Source: Mariniradius saccharolyticus AK6
GTDB taxonomy: Bacteria; Bacteroidota; Bacteroidia; Cytophagales; Cyclobacteriaceae
NCBI RefSeq assembly: GCF_000330725.2
Contig: NZ_AMZY02000020.1
Span: 186,001 to 250,000 of the forward strand
DNA: 64,000 nt
Direction: 5' to 3'
Below, piece after piece: positions 17,112-26,701 of this stretch (position 1 is the stretch's first letter; each line of letters opens with the position of its first letter). Made by a program: the position numbers and the translations under genes. The notes under the pieces were generated by a model. It saw only the letters and a program-made list of their open reading frames with translations, was not told the DNA's origin and searched no databases.

Positions 17112-18065
17112 TTATCGTATTTCTACCACTTTGACCTTGAAATAGATCGGTTCGTACGGCCTCACTACCTGGGTTACGAAGCCTTTGTCAAAAAGGTCTC
17201 GCCGGATTAAGAAAGGAAACACTTGGGGCGATTGTGCAAATCCCAAATGTGAGGGAACAAGCATTTCGTATTCCGCGTCTTTTTTTACTCCTTTTAGGGT
17301 TAGATTCAGAAACTTCAGATTGGAACTCGATCCAACGGTGATTTGGGTCGGTGTGGATGGAGTAGATTCGAGGATGGCAGTTTCGGATCCCATGTAGCTT
17401 ATTTTGAATTCGATTCTGACGATACTACCATCGCTGGTTGCTGTCCCTTCCGAAGCGCCTTCAGACAAGGTTTTGATATGAATTCCCTCTTCAGATTTTA
17501 CGTAACCTGTCAGGGCATTGGCGGCAAGGTAGGATTGAATCTGACCGTCTTCATAAGCCTTCAGTTCGGTTTCGCTGAACTTAGCCACATATTTAACCTT
17601 CACGACCAAGTTTGAATTTGGAAGGATGAGTTGCTGGTAGCTGTAATCCTGATAAGCTAAGTAAGACGGTATATAAAGCGTAAACGACTCGCCTGTTTTT
17701 GCCAATCCCGATGCAAAGTTGATTGCCCTTGGTATCAGACCTCCTTCCAAATGCCTATACAATCGTGCCGGTTTGCTCTCGTCCAAATAGGATTCGATAA
17801 GATGCCCGTCAATCGTACGAATCTCATAGTATGCGCCGACGATGTCACCGTTTGTAATCTGTGTTCCGGTTGGGTTTTCCGAGTCTTTGGAGTAGTAATA
17901 TCCCAGTTGTGTTTCGATCGGGGTAAGGTTGTTGCGCTGAAGGTATTCTTTGAGCAATCTGTCGTCCCGCTCGATGACTTGGTTCAGGTCATCTTCCAAT
18001 GTAGGGAAACACGATCCTAAGGCAAAAAGGGTTAACAAAGCTGGTAATCCTAATAATCTCTTCAT
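17112..18065 (-). CDS. FKBP-type peptidyl-prolyl isomerase lipoprotein, two domains
   Basis: A 317-residue lipoprotein; the signal peptide ends in LFALGSC with the lipidation Cys at about 19. Two FKBP-like domains follow: about 65-165 (GDIVGAYYEI, GGLIPRAINFASGLAKTGES, IPSYLAYQ) and about 185-315 (a second, more divergent copy with LVPSHLGFAQ). It is probably a periplasmic folding factor. Activity of the second domain is doubtful, as the aromatic pocket is poorly kept. It follows the sigma/barrel genes with 12 bp between, so it may be the third gene of that operon. Confidence 0.78.
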   Translation of the reverse strand: MKRLLGLPALLTLFALGSCFPTLEDDLNQVIERDDRLLKEYLQRNNLTPIETQLGYYYSKDSENPTGTQITNGDIVGAYYEIRTIDGHLIESYLDESKPARLYRHLEGGLIPRAINFASGLAKTGESFTLYIPSYLAYQDYSYQQLILPNSNLVVKVKYVAKFSETELKAYEDGQIQSYLAANALTGYVKSEEGIHIKTLSEGASEGTATSDGSIVRIEFKISYMGSETAILESTPSTPTQITVGSSSNLKFLNLTLKGVKKDAEYEMLVPSHLGFAQSPQVFPFLIRRDLFDKGFVTQVVRPYEPIYFKVKVVEIR

Positions 18066-18077
18066 TTGTAGTAATAG

Positions 18078-19406
18078 TTATTTTTTAAGTTGGAAATTCA
18101 TTCTGAGGTTGATGCCGCCGATTGCAAAACGCTGGTTGGCGAAGGTCTGATCCCCGACGGTGAACTTGTAGAACGGCTCGAAAGATATCGAGGTGCCATT
18201 TTTTAGGTTTTGTTCAAATCCCATTCCCAAATTGACGAGCTGGCCTACATCCATTTGGTTTTCTGAACCCGCGGGTGATTCCGAAATGCTACTGGAATTC
18301 AAGGATTGGGGTGCCGAGTTCAAGGAATTCCCACCGAATGCGACGGTGTTGAACGTAGTTGTTTTTTCTTGGTTCACATAAAACATGTTGGAAAGGCCGG
18401 AAACCACGTAGAAATCCGCAGATTTCTTTTGAATCACAGAATATTTCATGTTCAACGGAATCTCGATTTGCCCAAAGCTCAATTCGGCAGTCGAATTGAT
18501 ATAATTGCCTGCAAACAAATTGGCTTTTGCGTTTTCAACGGATGCCACATCCGGGGTAAAGTACCTGCCCGCTCCATTTTGGTCAGGGATCAGGTTTTGC
18601 CGTGCATAACCAATGCCCACATCGAGTCGAAGTCGTTTGGAAAACGGAATCTCTGACATCACACCGGCGCCAAAATTAATATTTTGCGTCGAATTGGAGA
18701 TGTTTTGCGGTGCCATCAGGACGCCAAGCTTCAAAGGCTTTTTTGTTTTATCATCGCTGTCTTCCATTTCCTCGAGACTTCCTGCTTCCGCTAACCAAGA
18801 GTTGATTTGCTGCTGGGCATTTTCAATCTGTGCGGCTACAGGCTGTTCGAGAGTTTGTGAGGGAAGTGCGATTTGTTGCGACGCTGCCAAAGTTTGCGTC
18901 CCATCTGGGCTGGTTTTCAAAGGTGGGCTTGCTTCCAAATCCGAAGACCGAGATTTCACTTCATTTGCATTAGCAATCAGATCGAAATCTTGTTCTTTCT
19001 TCAGCGTTGAAGGCAAGGGTTCTATTTCTTTCAGTTCACTTGCAACCGATTGGGGTTTTTGAAATGTTTCGGCTTCTTCCTTCAGTTTCGAGGAAGATAG
19101 ACCTTTGAGTTCATTTTTTGAGTCATACGCTGGCGAAGGTGTTACTTCTTCGGGATTGTAGGCCAATGGAACTCCAATAGTCTCTTCGGTTTTAGTAGAT
19201 GTAAATGGATTCCAAACCAGGGCTATAAAGAGCAGGGAAGCCGCTATTCCTCCGGCCCAAAACACCCAAGCTGCAAACGGTTTTCTCGATTTCCCAAAAT
19301 AGGCATGTGAAAACTTTTCCCATTCTTTGGGGTCAAATGGTTCCTCGTGACCGTCAAACGAGTCGCGGATTTTCTGTGTAAGTTTCTTATCGAATGGCTC
19401 CTTCAT
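18078..19406 (-). CDS. ECF-sigma-linked membrane protein with C-terminal beta-barrel
   Basis: A 442-residue protein right after an ECF sigma gene, overlapping it by 20 bp. The N terminus is cytoplasmic in style (EEPFDPKEWEKFSHAYFGK, about 17-35). One membrane helix follows (about 44-65, AAWVFWAGGIAASLLFIALVW), then a low-complexity Ser/Lys/Glu/Pro linker (about 66-215), and then about 220 residues of alternating strands ending in NLRMNFQLKK, the look of a PorT-type outer-membrane barrel. The position suggests control of the sigma factor. The mix of an inner-membrane helix and a barrel is odd. No standard zinc anti-sigma motif (HxxxCxxC) is present. Confidence 0.65.
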   Translation of the reverse strand: MKEPFDKKLTQKIRDSFDGHEEPFDPKEWEKFSHAYFGKSRKPFAAWVFWAGGIAASLLFIALVWNPFTSTKTEETIGVPLAYNPEEVTPSPAYDSKNELKGLSSSKLKEEAETFQKPQSVASELKEIEPLPSTLKKEQDFDLIANANEVKSRSSDLEASPPLKTSPDGTQTLAASQQIALPSQTLEQPVAAQIENAQQQINSWLAEAGSLEEMEDSDDKTKKPLKLGVLMAPQNISNSTQNINFGAGVMSEIPFSKRLRLDVGIGYARQNLIPDQNGAGRYFTPDVASVENAKANLFAGNYINSTAELSFGQIEIPLNMKYSVIQKKSADFYVVSGLSNMFYVNQEKTTTFNTVAFGGNSLNSAPQSLNSSSISESPAGSENQMDVGQLVNLGMGFEQNLKNGTSISFEPFYKFTVGDQTFANQRFAIGGINLRMNFQLKK

Positions 19407-19962
19407 CTCTGATATGGTTGATTTCCAGAACTTTTTCTCTCAATTTCTTTTTCGAACGTGCCAGATAGGTTCTAGAGGTACTGGCAGGTATTCCGAGTTT
19501 TTCGCCGATTTCGTTGTGGTCGTATCCCTCGATTTCGTAGAGGTTGAATACGATCCGAAGTATTTCGGGAAGACTTCTGATGAGTCCTAGAATATCCTCA
19601 AATGTGAGTTGATCGATGATATCAGGGCTGTACGACTCGGATTCGGCTTTATCGATATCCATGATGGATGCATACCGACTGTTTTTTCTGTAATAGTCAA
19701 TTGACGTGTTGACGATGATCCTCCGAAACCATCCTTTAAAGGAATTTTCAGTTTGGTACTGCTTGATTCTGTCAAAAGCCTTCATGAAGCTATCGTTGAC
19801 GATCTCGCAGGCTTCGTCCCGGGAGTTGGAATACCGCAAAGCTACGCTCATGGCAAAGCCATAGAACTGCTTATAAAGCAACTCTATAGATTTTTTGTCT
19901 CCATCTTTTGCTTTTTGGATCAGTGCTTTTTCCAAAGCTGTCGGCGCGTCATCTGCTTTCAA
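19387..19962 (-). CDS. ECF-type RNA polymerase sigma factor
   Basis: A 191-residue sigma-70 family protein of the extracytoplasmic group. Region 2 (about 25-95) includes DEACEIVNDSFMKAFDRI and FKGWFRRIIVNTSIDYYRK; region 4 (about 125-180) includes LPEILRIVFNLYEIEGYDHN and LGIPASTSRTYLARSKKKLR. The start is TTG at 19962; no in-frame ATG precedes it. It overlaps the membrane protein gene by 20 bp. A perfect 16-bp palindrome lies 31 bp upstream of the start. The signal sensed is unknown. Confidence 0.9.
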   Translation of the reverse strand: MKADDAPTALEKALIQKAKDGDKKSIELLYKQFYGFAMSVALRYSNSRDEACEIVNDSFMKAFDRIKQYQTENSFKGWFRRIIVNTSIDYYRKNSRYASIMDIDKAESESYSPDIIDQLTFEDILGLIRSLPEILRIVFNLYEIEGYDHNEIGEKLGIPASTSRTYLARSKKKLREKVLEINHIRDEGAIR

Positions 19963-19993
19963 GACGTATCTGATTAAGGAAATGCTACAATCA

Positions 19994-20009
19994 GAGAAAA
20001 ATTTTTCTC
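19994..20009. repeat. Perfect palindrome upstream of the ECF sigma gene
   Basis: GAGAAAAATTTTTCTC is a perfect 16-bp palindrome with no spacer, 32-47 bp before the sigma start. It could be an operator or an intrinsic bend. It is AT-rich, so chance is possible. Confidence 0.45.
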
Positions 20010-20108
20010 CTTAAGACTTTTTGCCAATTCGATGTTGGTCATGGATCAGCAGTGAAATCCATAAATCACATCCTTAAACTTTTTATCAACGGCATAAAGA
20101 TTTACTTT

Positions 20109-20116
20109 TATATTTG
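20109..20116 (+). promoter_or_regulatory. Candidate -7 box for the 20163 gene
   Basis: TATATTTG, an exact TAnnTTTG match, 46 bp before the ATG at 20163. The -33 region has T-rich sequence but no TTTG. Confidence 0.5.
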
Positions 20117-20162
20117 ATTTAAACAAAGTTCCCGCTTGGGCGTTTGATATAGTCGATAAGCT

Positions 20163-20894
20163 ATGACCCATATTTTGAAATCCCTTTTTGCGTTTTTCCT
20201 GTCCTTCATCACTGTAGCCGCATATGCGCAGCGACAGGAAGCGGGCGATTACGAATACGACAAAGAGGTACTTTTTGGAATCAATAAGAACACCAACGGT
20301 GGATTGATTGGTGGGTTTTCCCTCAAACTCGGCTACCGCATGGATGAGGACAAATTTCAGTTTTTTGGCCTCGACCTTGCAAATGTAAAGCATCCCAAGG
20401 AAGTCAGGTATCAGAGTATATTGGGCAATTCCTACATCTTCGGCAAATCCAACTATCTTTACTCTGTGCGGCCCTACTATGGCAGGGAACTGATTGTATT
20501 CAAAAAAGCACCCCAACAAGGAGTGCAGGTATCGCTATTAGGTGCAGTTGGGCCTTCTTTGGGAATTATCGCGCCGTATTATATCGAATACGCGATCAGC
20601 CGTGTAGAGACCGTCCGCATGCAATATGATCCTGAAGTCAATCAAAGCCGTTTCAATATCCTCGGTCCCGGACGGGTTTTTGAGGGTTTGGGCCAATCTG
20701 AGATTGCTTTTGGGTTAAATGCCAAGGCGGCCGTCAACTTTGAGTTCGGTGTTTTTAAATCCAACGTAACGGCCGTGGAACTTGGCTACCAGTTTGAGGG
20801 TTTTAACAGGGAAATTGTGCTAATGCCTACCACCGACAATAGGCAGCTGTTCCAATCCGTCTACTTCACATTTTTTTACGGCTTCAGGAAATAG
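20163..20894 (+). CDS. Exported, probably outer-membrane protein of unknown function
   Basis: A 243-residue protein with a signal peptide (MTHILKSLFAFFLSFITVAAYA). The mature part is rich in alternating aromatic/small residues and ends in FQSVYFTFFYGFRK, with a hydrophobic residue pattern and terminal aromatic typical of an outer-membrane barrel. No enzymatic motif is visible. It has its own -7 box and lies 58 bp before lipA, so partial co-transcription is possible. Confidence 0.6.
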   Translation: MTHILKSLFAFFLSFITVAAYAQRQEAGDYEYDKEVLFGINKNTNGGLIGGFSLKLGYRMDEDKFQFFGLDLANVKHPKEVRYQSILGNSYIFGKSNYLYSVRPYYGRELIVFKKAPQQGVQVSLLGAVGPSLGIIAPYYIEYAISRVETVRMQYDPEVNQSRFNILGPGRVFEGLGQSEIAFGLNAKAAVNFEFGVFKSNVTAVELGYQFEGFNREIVLMPTTDNRQLFQSVYFTFFYGFRK

Positions 20895-20952
20895 CTTCCG
20901 CATTGGGTAAAGTGGGGGATTGGCTTTAATTTCACGTCCAAAATCTACCAAG

Positions 20953-21831
20953 ATGATTGAGCTACCAGTAATTTCGGAGGAAACGGCAAAGAGAAAGAAA
21001 CCTGATTGGTTGAGGGTAAAACTTCCTGTCGGCAAAGAATACGCCAAGGTCCGAAAACTCGTTGACGAACATAAACTTCATACCATTTGCGAGAGTGGCA
21101 ATTGTCCGAACATGGGTGAATGTTGGGGTGCAGGTACGGCGACTTTCATGATACTCGGAAACGTGTGCACGCGTTCATGCTCGTTTTGTGCCGTGGCAAC
21201 TGGAAGACCGCCCGAGTACGACACAGACGAACCGCGAAGGGTTGCCGAAGCCATCAAATTGATGGGGGTAAAGCATGCCGTAATCACCTCAGTAAACCGA
21301 GATGAATTACGGGATAGAGGTGCCGAAATTTGGTATCAGACCGTGGTCTTGACAAAAGAAATGTCCCCTATGACGACCATTGAAACTTTGATTCCAGATG
21401 TGAAAGCAAACTGGGATGCGCTTTACCGGATGATCAGTGGTGGCCAGGAAGTGGTTTCACACAACATGGAAACCGTCGAAAGTCTTTACAGACGTGTAAG
21501 GCCTCAGGCTAAGTATTCACGCTCGCTGGAACAGATCAAATTGACCAAGGAATACGGAAAAAGGACAAAGACGGGGATAATGCTTGGCTTGGGCGAAACC
21601 AAAGACGAGGTTTACAAAGCCATGGATGACCTCGCTGCCCATGGTTGCGATATTTTGACTTTGGGACAATACCTGCAACCGACCAAGATGCATATTGAAG
21701 TGGCGGAATTTATTCATCCGGATTTGTTTGCCCACTACAAAGAGGAAGGGCTCAAAAGAGGAATCAAATACGTGGAATCCGGTCCGCTGGTGCGCTCATC
21801 GTACCATGCCGAAAGACATGTGAATGTATAA
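20953..21831 (+). CDS. lipA: Lipoyl synthase
   Basis: Radical-SAM enzyme that inserts two sulfurs into octanoyl groups on the E2 and H proteins. The 292 residues have the auxiliary cluster motif ([12 protein letters not shown]), the radical-SAM motif CTRSCSFC, and the C-terminal SSYHAERHV with the third-ligand Ser region. ATG 20953 is preferred to an in-frame TTG at 20920. lipB is not nearby. The stop codon overlaps the first bases of a perfect hairpin terminator. Confidence 0.96.
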   Translation: MIELPVISEETAKRKKPDWLRVKLPVGKEYAKVRKLVDEHKLHTICESGNCPNMGECWGAGTATFMILGNVCTRSCSFCAVATGRPPEYDTDEPRRVAEAIKLMGVKHAVITSVNRDELRDRGAEIWYQTVVLTKEMSPMTTIETLIPDVKANWDALYRMISGGQEVVSHNMETVESLYRRVRPQAKYSRSLEQIKLTKEYGKRTKTGIMLGLGETKDEVYKAMDDLAAHGCDILTLGQYLQPTKMHIEVAEFIHPDLFAHYKEEGLKRGIKYVESGPLVRSSYHAERHVNV

Positions 21832-21864
21832 ACAACAATGCCCGGTTTGCCGGGCATTGTTGTT
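21831..21864 (+). terminator. Hairpin terminator overlapping the lipA stop
   Basis: A perfect 15-bp stem (AACAACAATGCCCGG with CCGGGCATTGTTGTT) and a TTTG loop. The last A of the TAA stop is the first base of the stem. There is no T run beyond TTGTTGTT. Confidence 0.8.
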
Positions 21865-22220
21865 ATGGGGCAGTTCGGATTTTTTCCAAAAAGTCAAAAA
21901 ACACAAAGAAAGACAGCGCCCGAGTAATTCTTGATTGGAGCTTAGGAAAGGTAATCCACGCGCGGCCCTATTTCAATGGGTCTACAGGTTCATTTGGAAA
22001 ACCTCCTGCGGGGCGAAAGACCATTGGACTTTTCCACCCATTTCCTGCTATCTTTTATTTCCAATCCAATATCGCTACTGCCCACAATATTGTATATTTT
22101 TGGTTCAACTGGTCAACAGCAGGGCGAATTCTAGCCAAGGAAATTCGGGAACTTATTTTTTCATGCAGATAATATCCGTGCGTAAAATGAGTTCTCTATT
22201 TCGATCTTGATCTAATTTCG
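21865..22220. other. Intergenic stretch between lipA and the sensor kinase gene
   Basis: About 356 bp with no convincing gene. Reading frames here have no family-like content, no clear TAnnTTTG box precedes the kinase start, and no repeat or tRNA-like fold was seen. It may hold a degraded reading frame or the kinase promoter. Confidence 0.5.
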
Positions 22221-23471
22221 ATGAAAAACAAATTGCAGGAAATCTCCATTCTTGATTTTTACCACAACAGAAGTCGATTCAAATGGATTGTCTTCATCAG
22301 TGCCGTTATCATCGGATTCGGATCGATTTTTTATACCAATATTTTGGTAGAGGAACTCAAGGACCGGGAAAAACGACAAATCGAGCTCTTGGCCAAAGCC
22401 TGGGAATACGCCTACTCCAACACCGAAAACCTGAGTTTTGTCAACCAGGAAATCATCCAACAAAACAACTCTATTCCCGTCATTGTGGCAGACGCGGACG
22501 GGAATCCTATCGAGCACCGTAATATCTCCTTTAGGAAAAATGCCGATGAGGAGGAACAGCAAAAGGTATTGCGCCGGGAATTGGAAAAGATGAAATCGCA
22601 ATACGAGCCGATTCCGGTCACCGAGGCACAGGTTTTTGTCTATTACAGGAATTCAGAGCTGTTGAACTCCCTGCGTTTTTACCCCTATGTGCAGCTCTCG
22701 GTAATTTTGGTATTTGGCGTTTTGGCCTACATCGTCTTCAACCAATCCAAGGAAGCAGAACAAAATCGCGTGTGGGCCGGACTTACCAAGGAAACCGCGC
22801 ACCAGTTGGGTACGCCGATTGCATCCCTCATGGCTTGGATAGATTATCTACGAAATTCGCCCGTTTGGGAAGAAAACAAAGAGGTCATTCAGGAAATGGA
22901 CAAAGACGTGGTCAAGTTAAGGATGGTCACCGAACGGTTCAGTTCGATTGGGAGTGCGCCGGCGATTCAACCTGAGAACCTTTTCCTTGTGATCGACGAA
23001 GCGGTCAACTACCTACGCCCGCGGATTTCGTCCAAAGTCGAAATCCGTATCAACAGCGATGTGAAAAACATTGAGGCGATGATGAACAAGCCGCTTTTTG
23101 AATGGGTCATCGAAAATATCTGCAAAAACGCGGTGGACGCCATGAAGGGTCAGGGGAAAATCGACATTGACATCATCAAAGAAAGTGAGAAATATGTCGT
23201 GGTGGACATTTCCGATACGGGCAAGGGAATGGAGAAACAGCTATTCAAAAAGGTCTTCACGCCGGGATTCACCACCCGAAAAAGAGGCTGGGGCTTGGGT
23301 TTGACCTTGGCCAAAAGGATCATTGAAGGGTACCACAAAGGAAAGGTTTTCGTGAAGCAATCCGAGCTTGGTGTGGGGACTACTTTCCGGATAATTTTGC
23401 ATGCGAGCAAGGACGGCCTGACGGGATTCAGGAGGGAAGATTTTGTCAACCAAGGTGTTGGAGCTTCCTGA
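22221..23471 (+). CDS. Sensor histidine kinase with two membrane helices
   Basis: A 416-residue membrane kinase. Helix one is at about 19-37 and helix two at about 157-175, with a 120-residue extracytoplasmic sensor between them and no cytoplasmic HAMP or PAS. The phosphoacceptor is His194 in [20 protein letters not shown], a variant H-box (HQLGTP rather than HELRTP). The ATPase domain follows with N-box [19 protein letters not shown], and [12 protein letters not shown]. No response regulator is adjacent, so this is an orphan kinase. It ends 104 bp before prfC. Confidence 0.88.
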   Translation: MKNKLQEISILDFYHNRSRFKWIVFISAVIIGFGSIFYTNILVEELKDREKRQIELLAKAWEYAYSNTENLSFVNQEIIQQNNSIPVIVADADGNPIEHRNISFRKNADEEEQQKVLRRELEKMKSQYEPIPVTEAQVFVYYRNSELLNSLRFYPYVQLSVILVFGVLAYIVFNQSKEAEQNRVWAGLTKETAHQLGTPIASLMAWIDYLRNSPVWEENKEVIQEMDKDVVKLRMVTERFSSIGSAPAIQPENLFLVIDEAVNYLRPRISSKVEIRINSDVKNIEAMMNKPLFEWVIENICKNAVDAMKGQGKIDIDIIKESEKYVVVDISDTGKGMEKQLFKKVFTPGFTTRKRGWGLGLTLAKRIIEGYHKGKVFVKQSELGVGTTFRIILHASKDGLTGFRREDFVNQGVGAS

Positions 23472-23540
23472 TTTCTGCACGAAAGGCTTGCCACGATTCA
23501 TTTATTCCTAGCCTGGTTAACATTCTAGCGATTAAAACCG

Positions 23541-23548
23541 TACCTTTG
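23541..23548 (+). promoter_or_regulatory. Candidate -7 box for prfC
   Basis: TACCTTTG followed by CA, an exact TAnnTTTG match, 28 bp before the chosen ATG (23576). It overlaps an in-frame TTG at 23546, a further reason to prefer the ATG. Confidence 0.6.
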
Positions 23549-23575
23549 CAGGCTGAAAATGAAGCACCTGTCTCC

Positions 23576-25156
23576 ATGAGTCTGAGTCAAGAAATCAAAA
23601 AAAGACGCACTTTCGCCATTATTGCCCACCCAGATGCCGGTAAAACCACGCTTACAGAAAAGCTTTTGCTTTTTGGAGGAGCGATCCAAACGGCCGGCGC
23701 GGTAAAATCCAACAAGATCGATACCGCTACCAAGTCCGACTGGATGGAAATCGAAAAGCAAAGGGGTATTTCGGTGGCGACTTCAGTGATGGGATTCGAG
23801 TACCAAGGAGTCAAAATCAACCTGTTGGATACACCAGGTCACCAGGATTTTGCGGAAGATACCTACAGGACGTTGACAGCAGTGGATTCCGTAATCATGG
23901 TCATCGATTGCGTCAAAGGCGTCGAGATTCAAACTGAAAAGTTGATGGAAGTCTGCCGCATGCGCAATACGCCCGTGATTTGTTTTATCAACAAACTGGA
24001 TCGCGAAGGCAGGGATCCTTATGACTTGCTGGATGAGGTAGAAGAAAAACTCAACATCAAAGTACGTCCATTGTCTTGGCCGATTGGAATGGGCAAGGGT
24101 TTCAAAGGTGTATACAATCTTTACGAAAAAAAACTGAACCTCTTTACGCCAAGTCAGCGCAAACTCAGTGACGACCGCATCATCATTGAAGACCTGGCAG
24201 ACAAGAAACTCGATGAACTTATCGGTACTTCCAATGCCAACCAACTCCGTGATGATGTCGAACTGATCGAGGGAGTCTATCCGGAATTCGATGTCAATGA
24301 ATACTTGGACGGAAAGGTGGCGCCAGTGTTCTTTGGCTCGGCCGTCAATAATTTCGGCGTCAACGAAATGTTGGACACCTTCATCCGCATCGCTCCGACG
24401 CCAAAGAGCAGGTTTACTGAAGAACGGGAAGTGAAGCCTGAGGAGCCCAAGTTTTCGGGTTTTGTGTTTAAGATCCATGCCAATATGGATCCCAACCATC
24501 GGAACAGGATTGCGTTTTTGAGGATTTGCTCAGGCAAGTTTGAAAGGAACAAGCCCTACAACCACGTCCGAGGACCCAAGCCCCTGCGCTTCTCCAACGT
24601 GACCCAATTCATGGCCCAGGACCGTGAAATCATCGATGAGGCTTTCCCAGGCGATATCGTAGGCTTGTATGACACAGGCAACCTGAAGATCGGGGATACC
24701 TTGACGGAGGGAGAAAATATGACTTTCAAGGGGATCCCGAGCTTTTCGCCGGAGATTTTCAAAGAGGTCATCAACAAGGACGCCATGAAGACCAAGCAGC
24801 TTGAAAAGGGCTTGCGACAACTCATGGAAGAGGGGGTAGCCCAGTATTTCAGCTATGAAATCGGCAACAGAAAAGTTGTCGGTACCGTCGGACAACTTCA
24901 ATTCGAAGTCATCCAATTCAGGCTCAAAAACGAGTACAATGCCTCGGTCGAATTTGCGCCGATGAACTTGTACAAAGCCTGCTGGATCAGCAGCACGGAT
25001 AAGAAGCAGTTGGATGAATTTGTGCGTTCCAAAAGCCGGCACATCGCCAGGGACAAGGATGACAAGCTGGTATTTATGGCAGAGTCCCGTGCTTGGCTGC
25101 AGATGGTGCAGGATAACTATCCCGAAATTGAGTTCCATTTTACCTCAGAGTTTTGA
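23576..25156 (+). CDS. prfC: Peptide chain release factor 3
   Basis: Translational GTPase that recycles RF1/RF2 from the ribosome after peptide release. The 526 residues contain the P-loop [15 protein letters not shown], switch [14 protein letters not shown], and G4 [10 protein letters not shown]. Domains II and III follow, with [20 protein letters not shown] near the C terminus, which separates RF3 from EF-G. ATG 23576 is supported by the promoter box just upstream. Confidence 0.95.
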   Translation: MSLSQEIKKRRTFAIIAHPDAGKTTLTEKLLLFGGAIQTAGAVKSNKIDTATKSDWMEIEKQRGISVATSVMGFEYQGVKINLLDTPGHQDFAEDTYRTLTAVDSVIMVIDCVKGVEIQTEKLMEVCRMRNTPVICFINKLDREGRDPYDLLDEVEEKLNIKVRPLSWPIGMGKGFKGVYNLYEKKLNLFTPSQRKLSDDRIIIEDLADKKLDELIGTSNANQLRDDVELIEGVYPEFDVNEYLDGKVAPVFFGSAVNNFGVNEMLDTFIRIAPTPKSRFTEEREVKPEEPKFSGFVFKIHANMDPNHRNRIAFLRICSGKFERNKPYNHVRGPKPLRFSNVTQFMAQDREIIDEAFPGDIVGLYDTGNLKIGDTLTEGENMTFKGIPSFSPEIFKEVINKDAMKTKQLEKGLRQLMEEGVAQYFSYEIGNRKVVGTVGQLQFEVIQFRLKNEYNASVEFAPMNLYKACWISSTDKKQLDEFVRSKSRHIARDKDDKLVFMAESRAWLQMVQDNYPEIEFHFTSEF

Positions 25157-25251
25157 GGCTGATTGACAGAGAAGTAGTAGAGAAATTTCCGTCGGCAGGT
25201 GTAGCCAAGGAGAAATTTTGGAATCGTGCGGAAGGATAAACAAAAAAAGAA

Positions 25252-25986
25252 ATGAAGAAGAAACCCTTTTCAGTCGTCTATGAAGACAACCACCTCTTGG
25301 TGGTCAATAAGGCTGCTGGAATTTTGGTACAAGGCGACCAAACTGGTGACAAGACCTTGACGGAATACTGCAAGGACTATATTGCCCGCAAGTACAACAA
25401 GCCCGGAGAAGTATTTTTGCATCCGGTACACCGTTTGGATAGACCGGTTAGTGGTTTGGTAGTGTTTGCCCGTACTTCCAAAGGCCTCGAGCGCATGATG
25501 GAACTGTTTCGCAAGCGGGATATCCACAAGGTTTATTGGGCGATCGTGAAAAAGAGGCCGAAAGAAGAGGTCGGTAAACTGACCCATTGGCTGACCAAAG
25601 ATGAAAGCAAGAATGTGGTGACGGCGCACGAACGCGAAGTGCCTGGTTCCCAAAAGGCCGAATTGAATTACAAGGCCCTAGGCAAATTGAATGACCACTG
25701 GCTGCTCGAAGTCCGTCCGATATCCGGGCGTCCCCACCAAATCCGCGTGCAGCTCGCATCGATGGGCTGCCCGATACGGGGAGACGTGAAATATGGATTT
25801 GATAAGCCCAATCCCGATGGCAGTATCAACCTGCATGCCTTCCACTTGGTCTTTGTGCACCCGATCAAAAAAGAAAAGCTTTATCTGAGAGCTGCGCTTC
25901 CCGAGGAGCAGTTTTGGGAGCAATATCTTGATCTGGAACCGCTCAAGACAAGCGATCAGCATGTGGATAACAGCTACAGCGGGTAA
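25252..25986 (+). CDS. RluA-family RNA pseudouridine synthase
   Basis: Isomerises specific uridines in rRNA or tRNA. The 244-residue protein has the catalytic motif HPVHRLDRPVSGLVVFAR (Asp63 in HRLD), the KVYWAIV segment, and the C-terminal PISGRPHQIRVQLASMGCPI motif of the RluA group. No S4 domain is present. The target position is not predictable; length and lack of S4 resemble RluC/TruC-type single-domain enzymes. Confidence 0.88.
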   Translation: MKKKPFSVVYEDNHLLVVNKAAGILVQGDQTGDKTLTEYCKDYIARKYNKPGEVFLHPVHRLDRPVSGLVVFARTSKGLERMMELFRKRDIHKVYWAIVKKRPKEEVGKLTHWLTKDESKNVVTAHEREVPGSQKAELNYKALGKLNDHWLLEVRPISGRPHQIRVQLASMGCPIRGDVKYGFDKPNPDGSINLHAFHLVFVHPIKKEKLYLRAALPEEQFWEQYLDLEPLKTSDQHVDNSYSG

Positions 25987-26134
25987 GGAGATTCGAGATT
26001 GACGGTTTAGAATGGCGGAATTGAGATACATTTAGGAATAGCACTTGGGTTTTGAATGTGATAATTGGATATTTGGTCGCAGATCATATTGTCTAGATTC
26101 TAAATTGTTTTCGGCGAAAAAATCGGGTATAGTC

Positions 26135-26695
26135 ATGCCAAGAACGTTTCTTTTCTTAACCCTTTTAATGTTTATATGTCTATCGGTTTATCCTCAATCA
26201 GTATTGATTGATCAAAACGGTGTAGAAAAGGTATTTCCAGAGGATTTTAGGACCCAAGGGCCGAAAGTTGGAAATGTTTTTCCGTTCGGTTTCGAGAAGA
26301 CTATTGAAGGTGAACAAATTGAAAATACTGCATTGTCAAACAAGACAGTACTTGTTAAGATTTGGTTCGTTGGCTGTACAGGATGTGTACAGGAGGAACT
26401 TTTCTTAAAAGATGTCAGAGATAGTTTCTCTGGAAATCCCGAAGTTTTATTTCTCGGAATTTGCATGAGTTCTCCTGAAAAGGCGATGAGGTATATTAAG
26501 AAAAAGAGTGACTTTGGCTACAAGACTGTTCACCTAAACCGGAAGGAAGTTGAAATGAAGTATGGGGTCGTTACTTCGCCGACCCATTTTATCGTTAAGG
26601 ATGGAATCGTGGCCGAAAAATTCACCTTGCCCGTTTTCAATAAGGAGATTGCAAATTGGCTTACAAATAGAATCCTTACGATATCTAAAAACTAG
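26135..26695 (+). CDS. Exported thioredoxin-fold (TlpA/redoxin-like) protein
   Basis: A 186-residue secreted protein. ATG 26135 gives a clean signal peptide (MPRTFLFLTLLMFICLSVYPQ); the upstream TTG at 26045 would add an unlikely 30 residues. The redox site is CTGC in VKIWFVGCTGCVQEE, a CxxC form lacking the usual Trp-Cys-x-x-Cys order. TSPTHFIVKDG is the conserved cis-Pro segment (the Pro follows Ser). It probably acts as a periplasmic thiol-disulfide protein. It starts 148 bp after the pseudouridine synthase gene. Confidence 0.72.
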   Translation: MPRTFLFLTLLMFICLSVYPQSVLIDQNGVEKVFPEDFRTQGPKVGNVFPFGFEKTIEGEQIENTALSNKTVLVKIWFVGCTGCVQEELFLKDVRDSFSGNPEVLFLGICMSSPEKAMRYIKKKSDFGYKTVHLNRKEVEMKYGVVTSPTHFIVKDGIVAEKFTLPVFNKEIANWLTNRILTISKN

Positions 26696-26701
26696 TTTTT
26701 T

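Noticed and set aside
21935-22210. Small gene between lipA and the sensor kinase
   Set aside because: A 91-codon frame exists but its composition is unlike a protein (clustered Cys, Tyr and Phe, no motif) and no promoter or family resemblance is seen.
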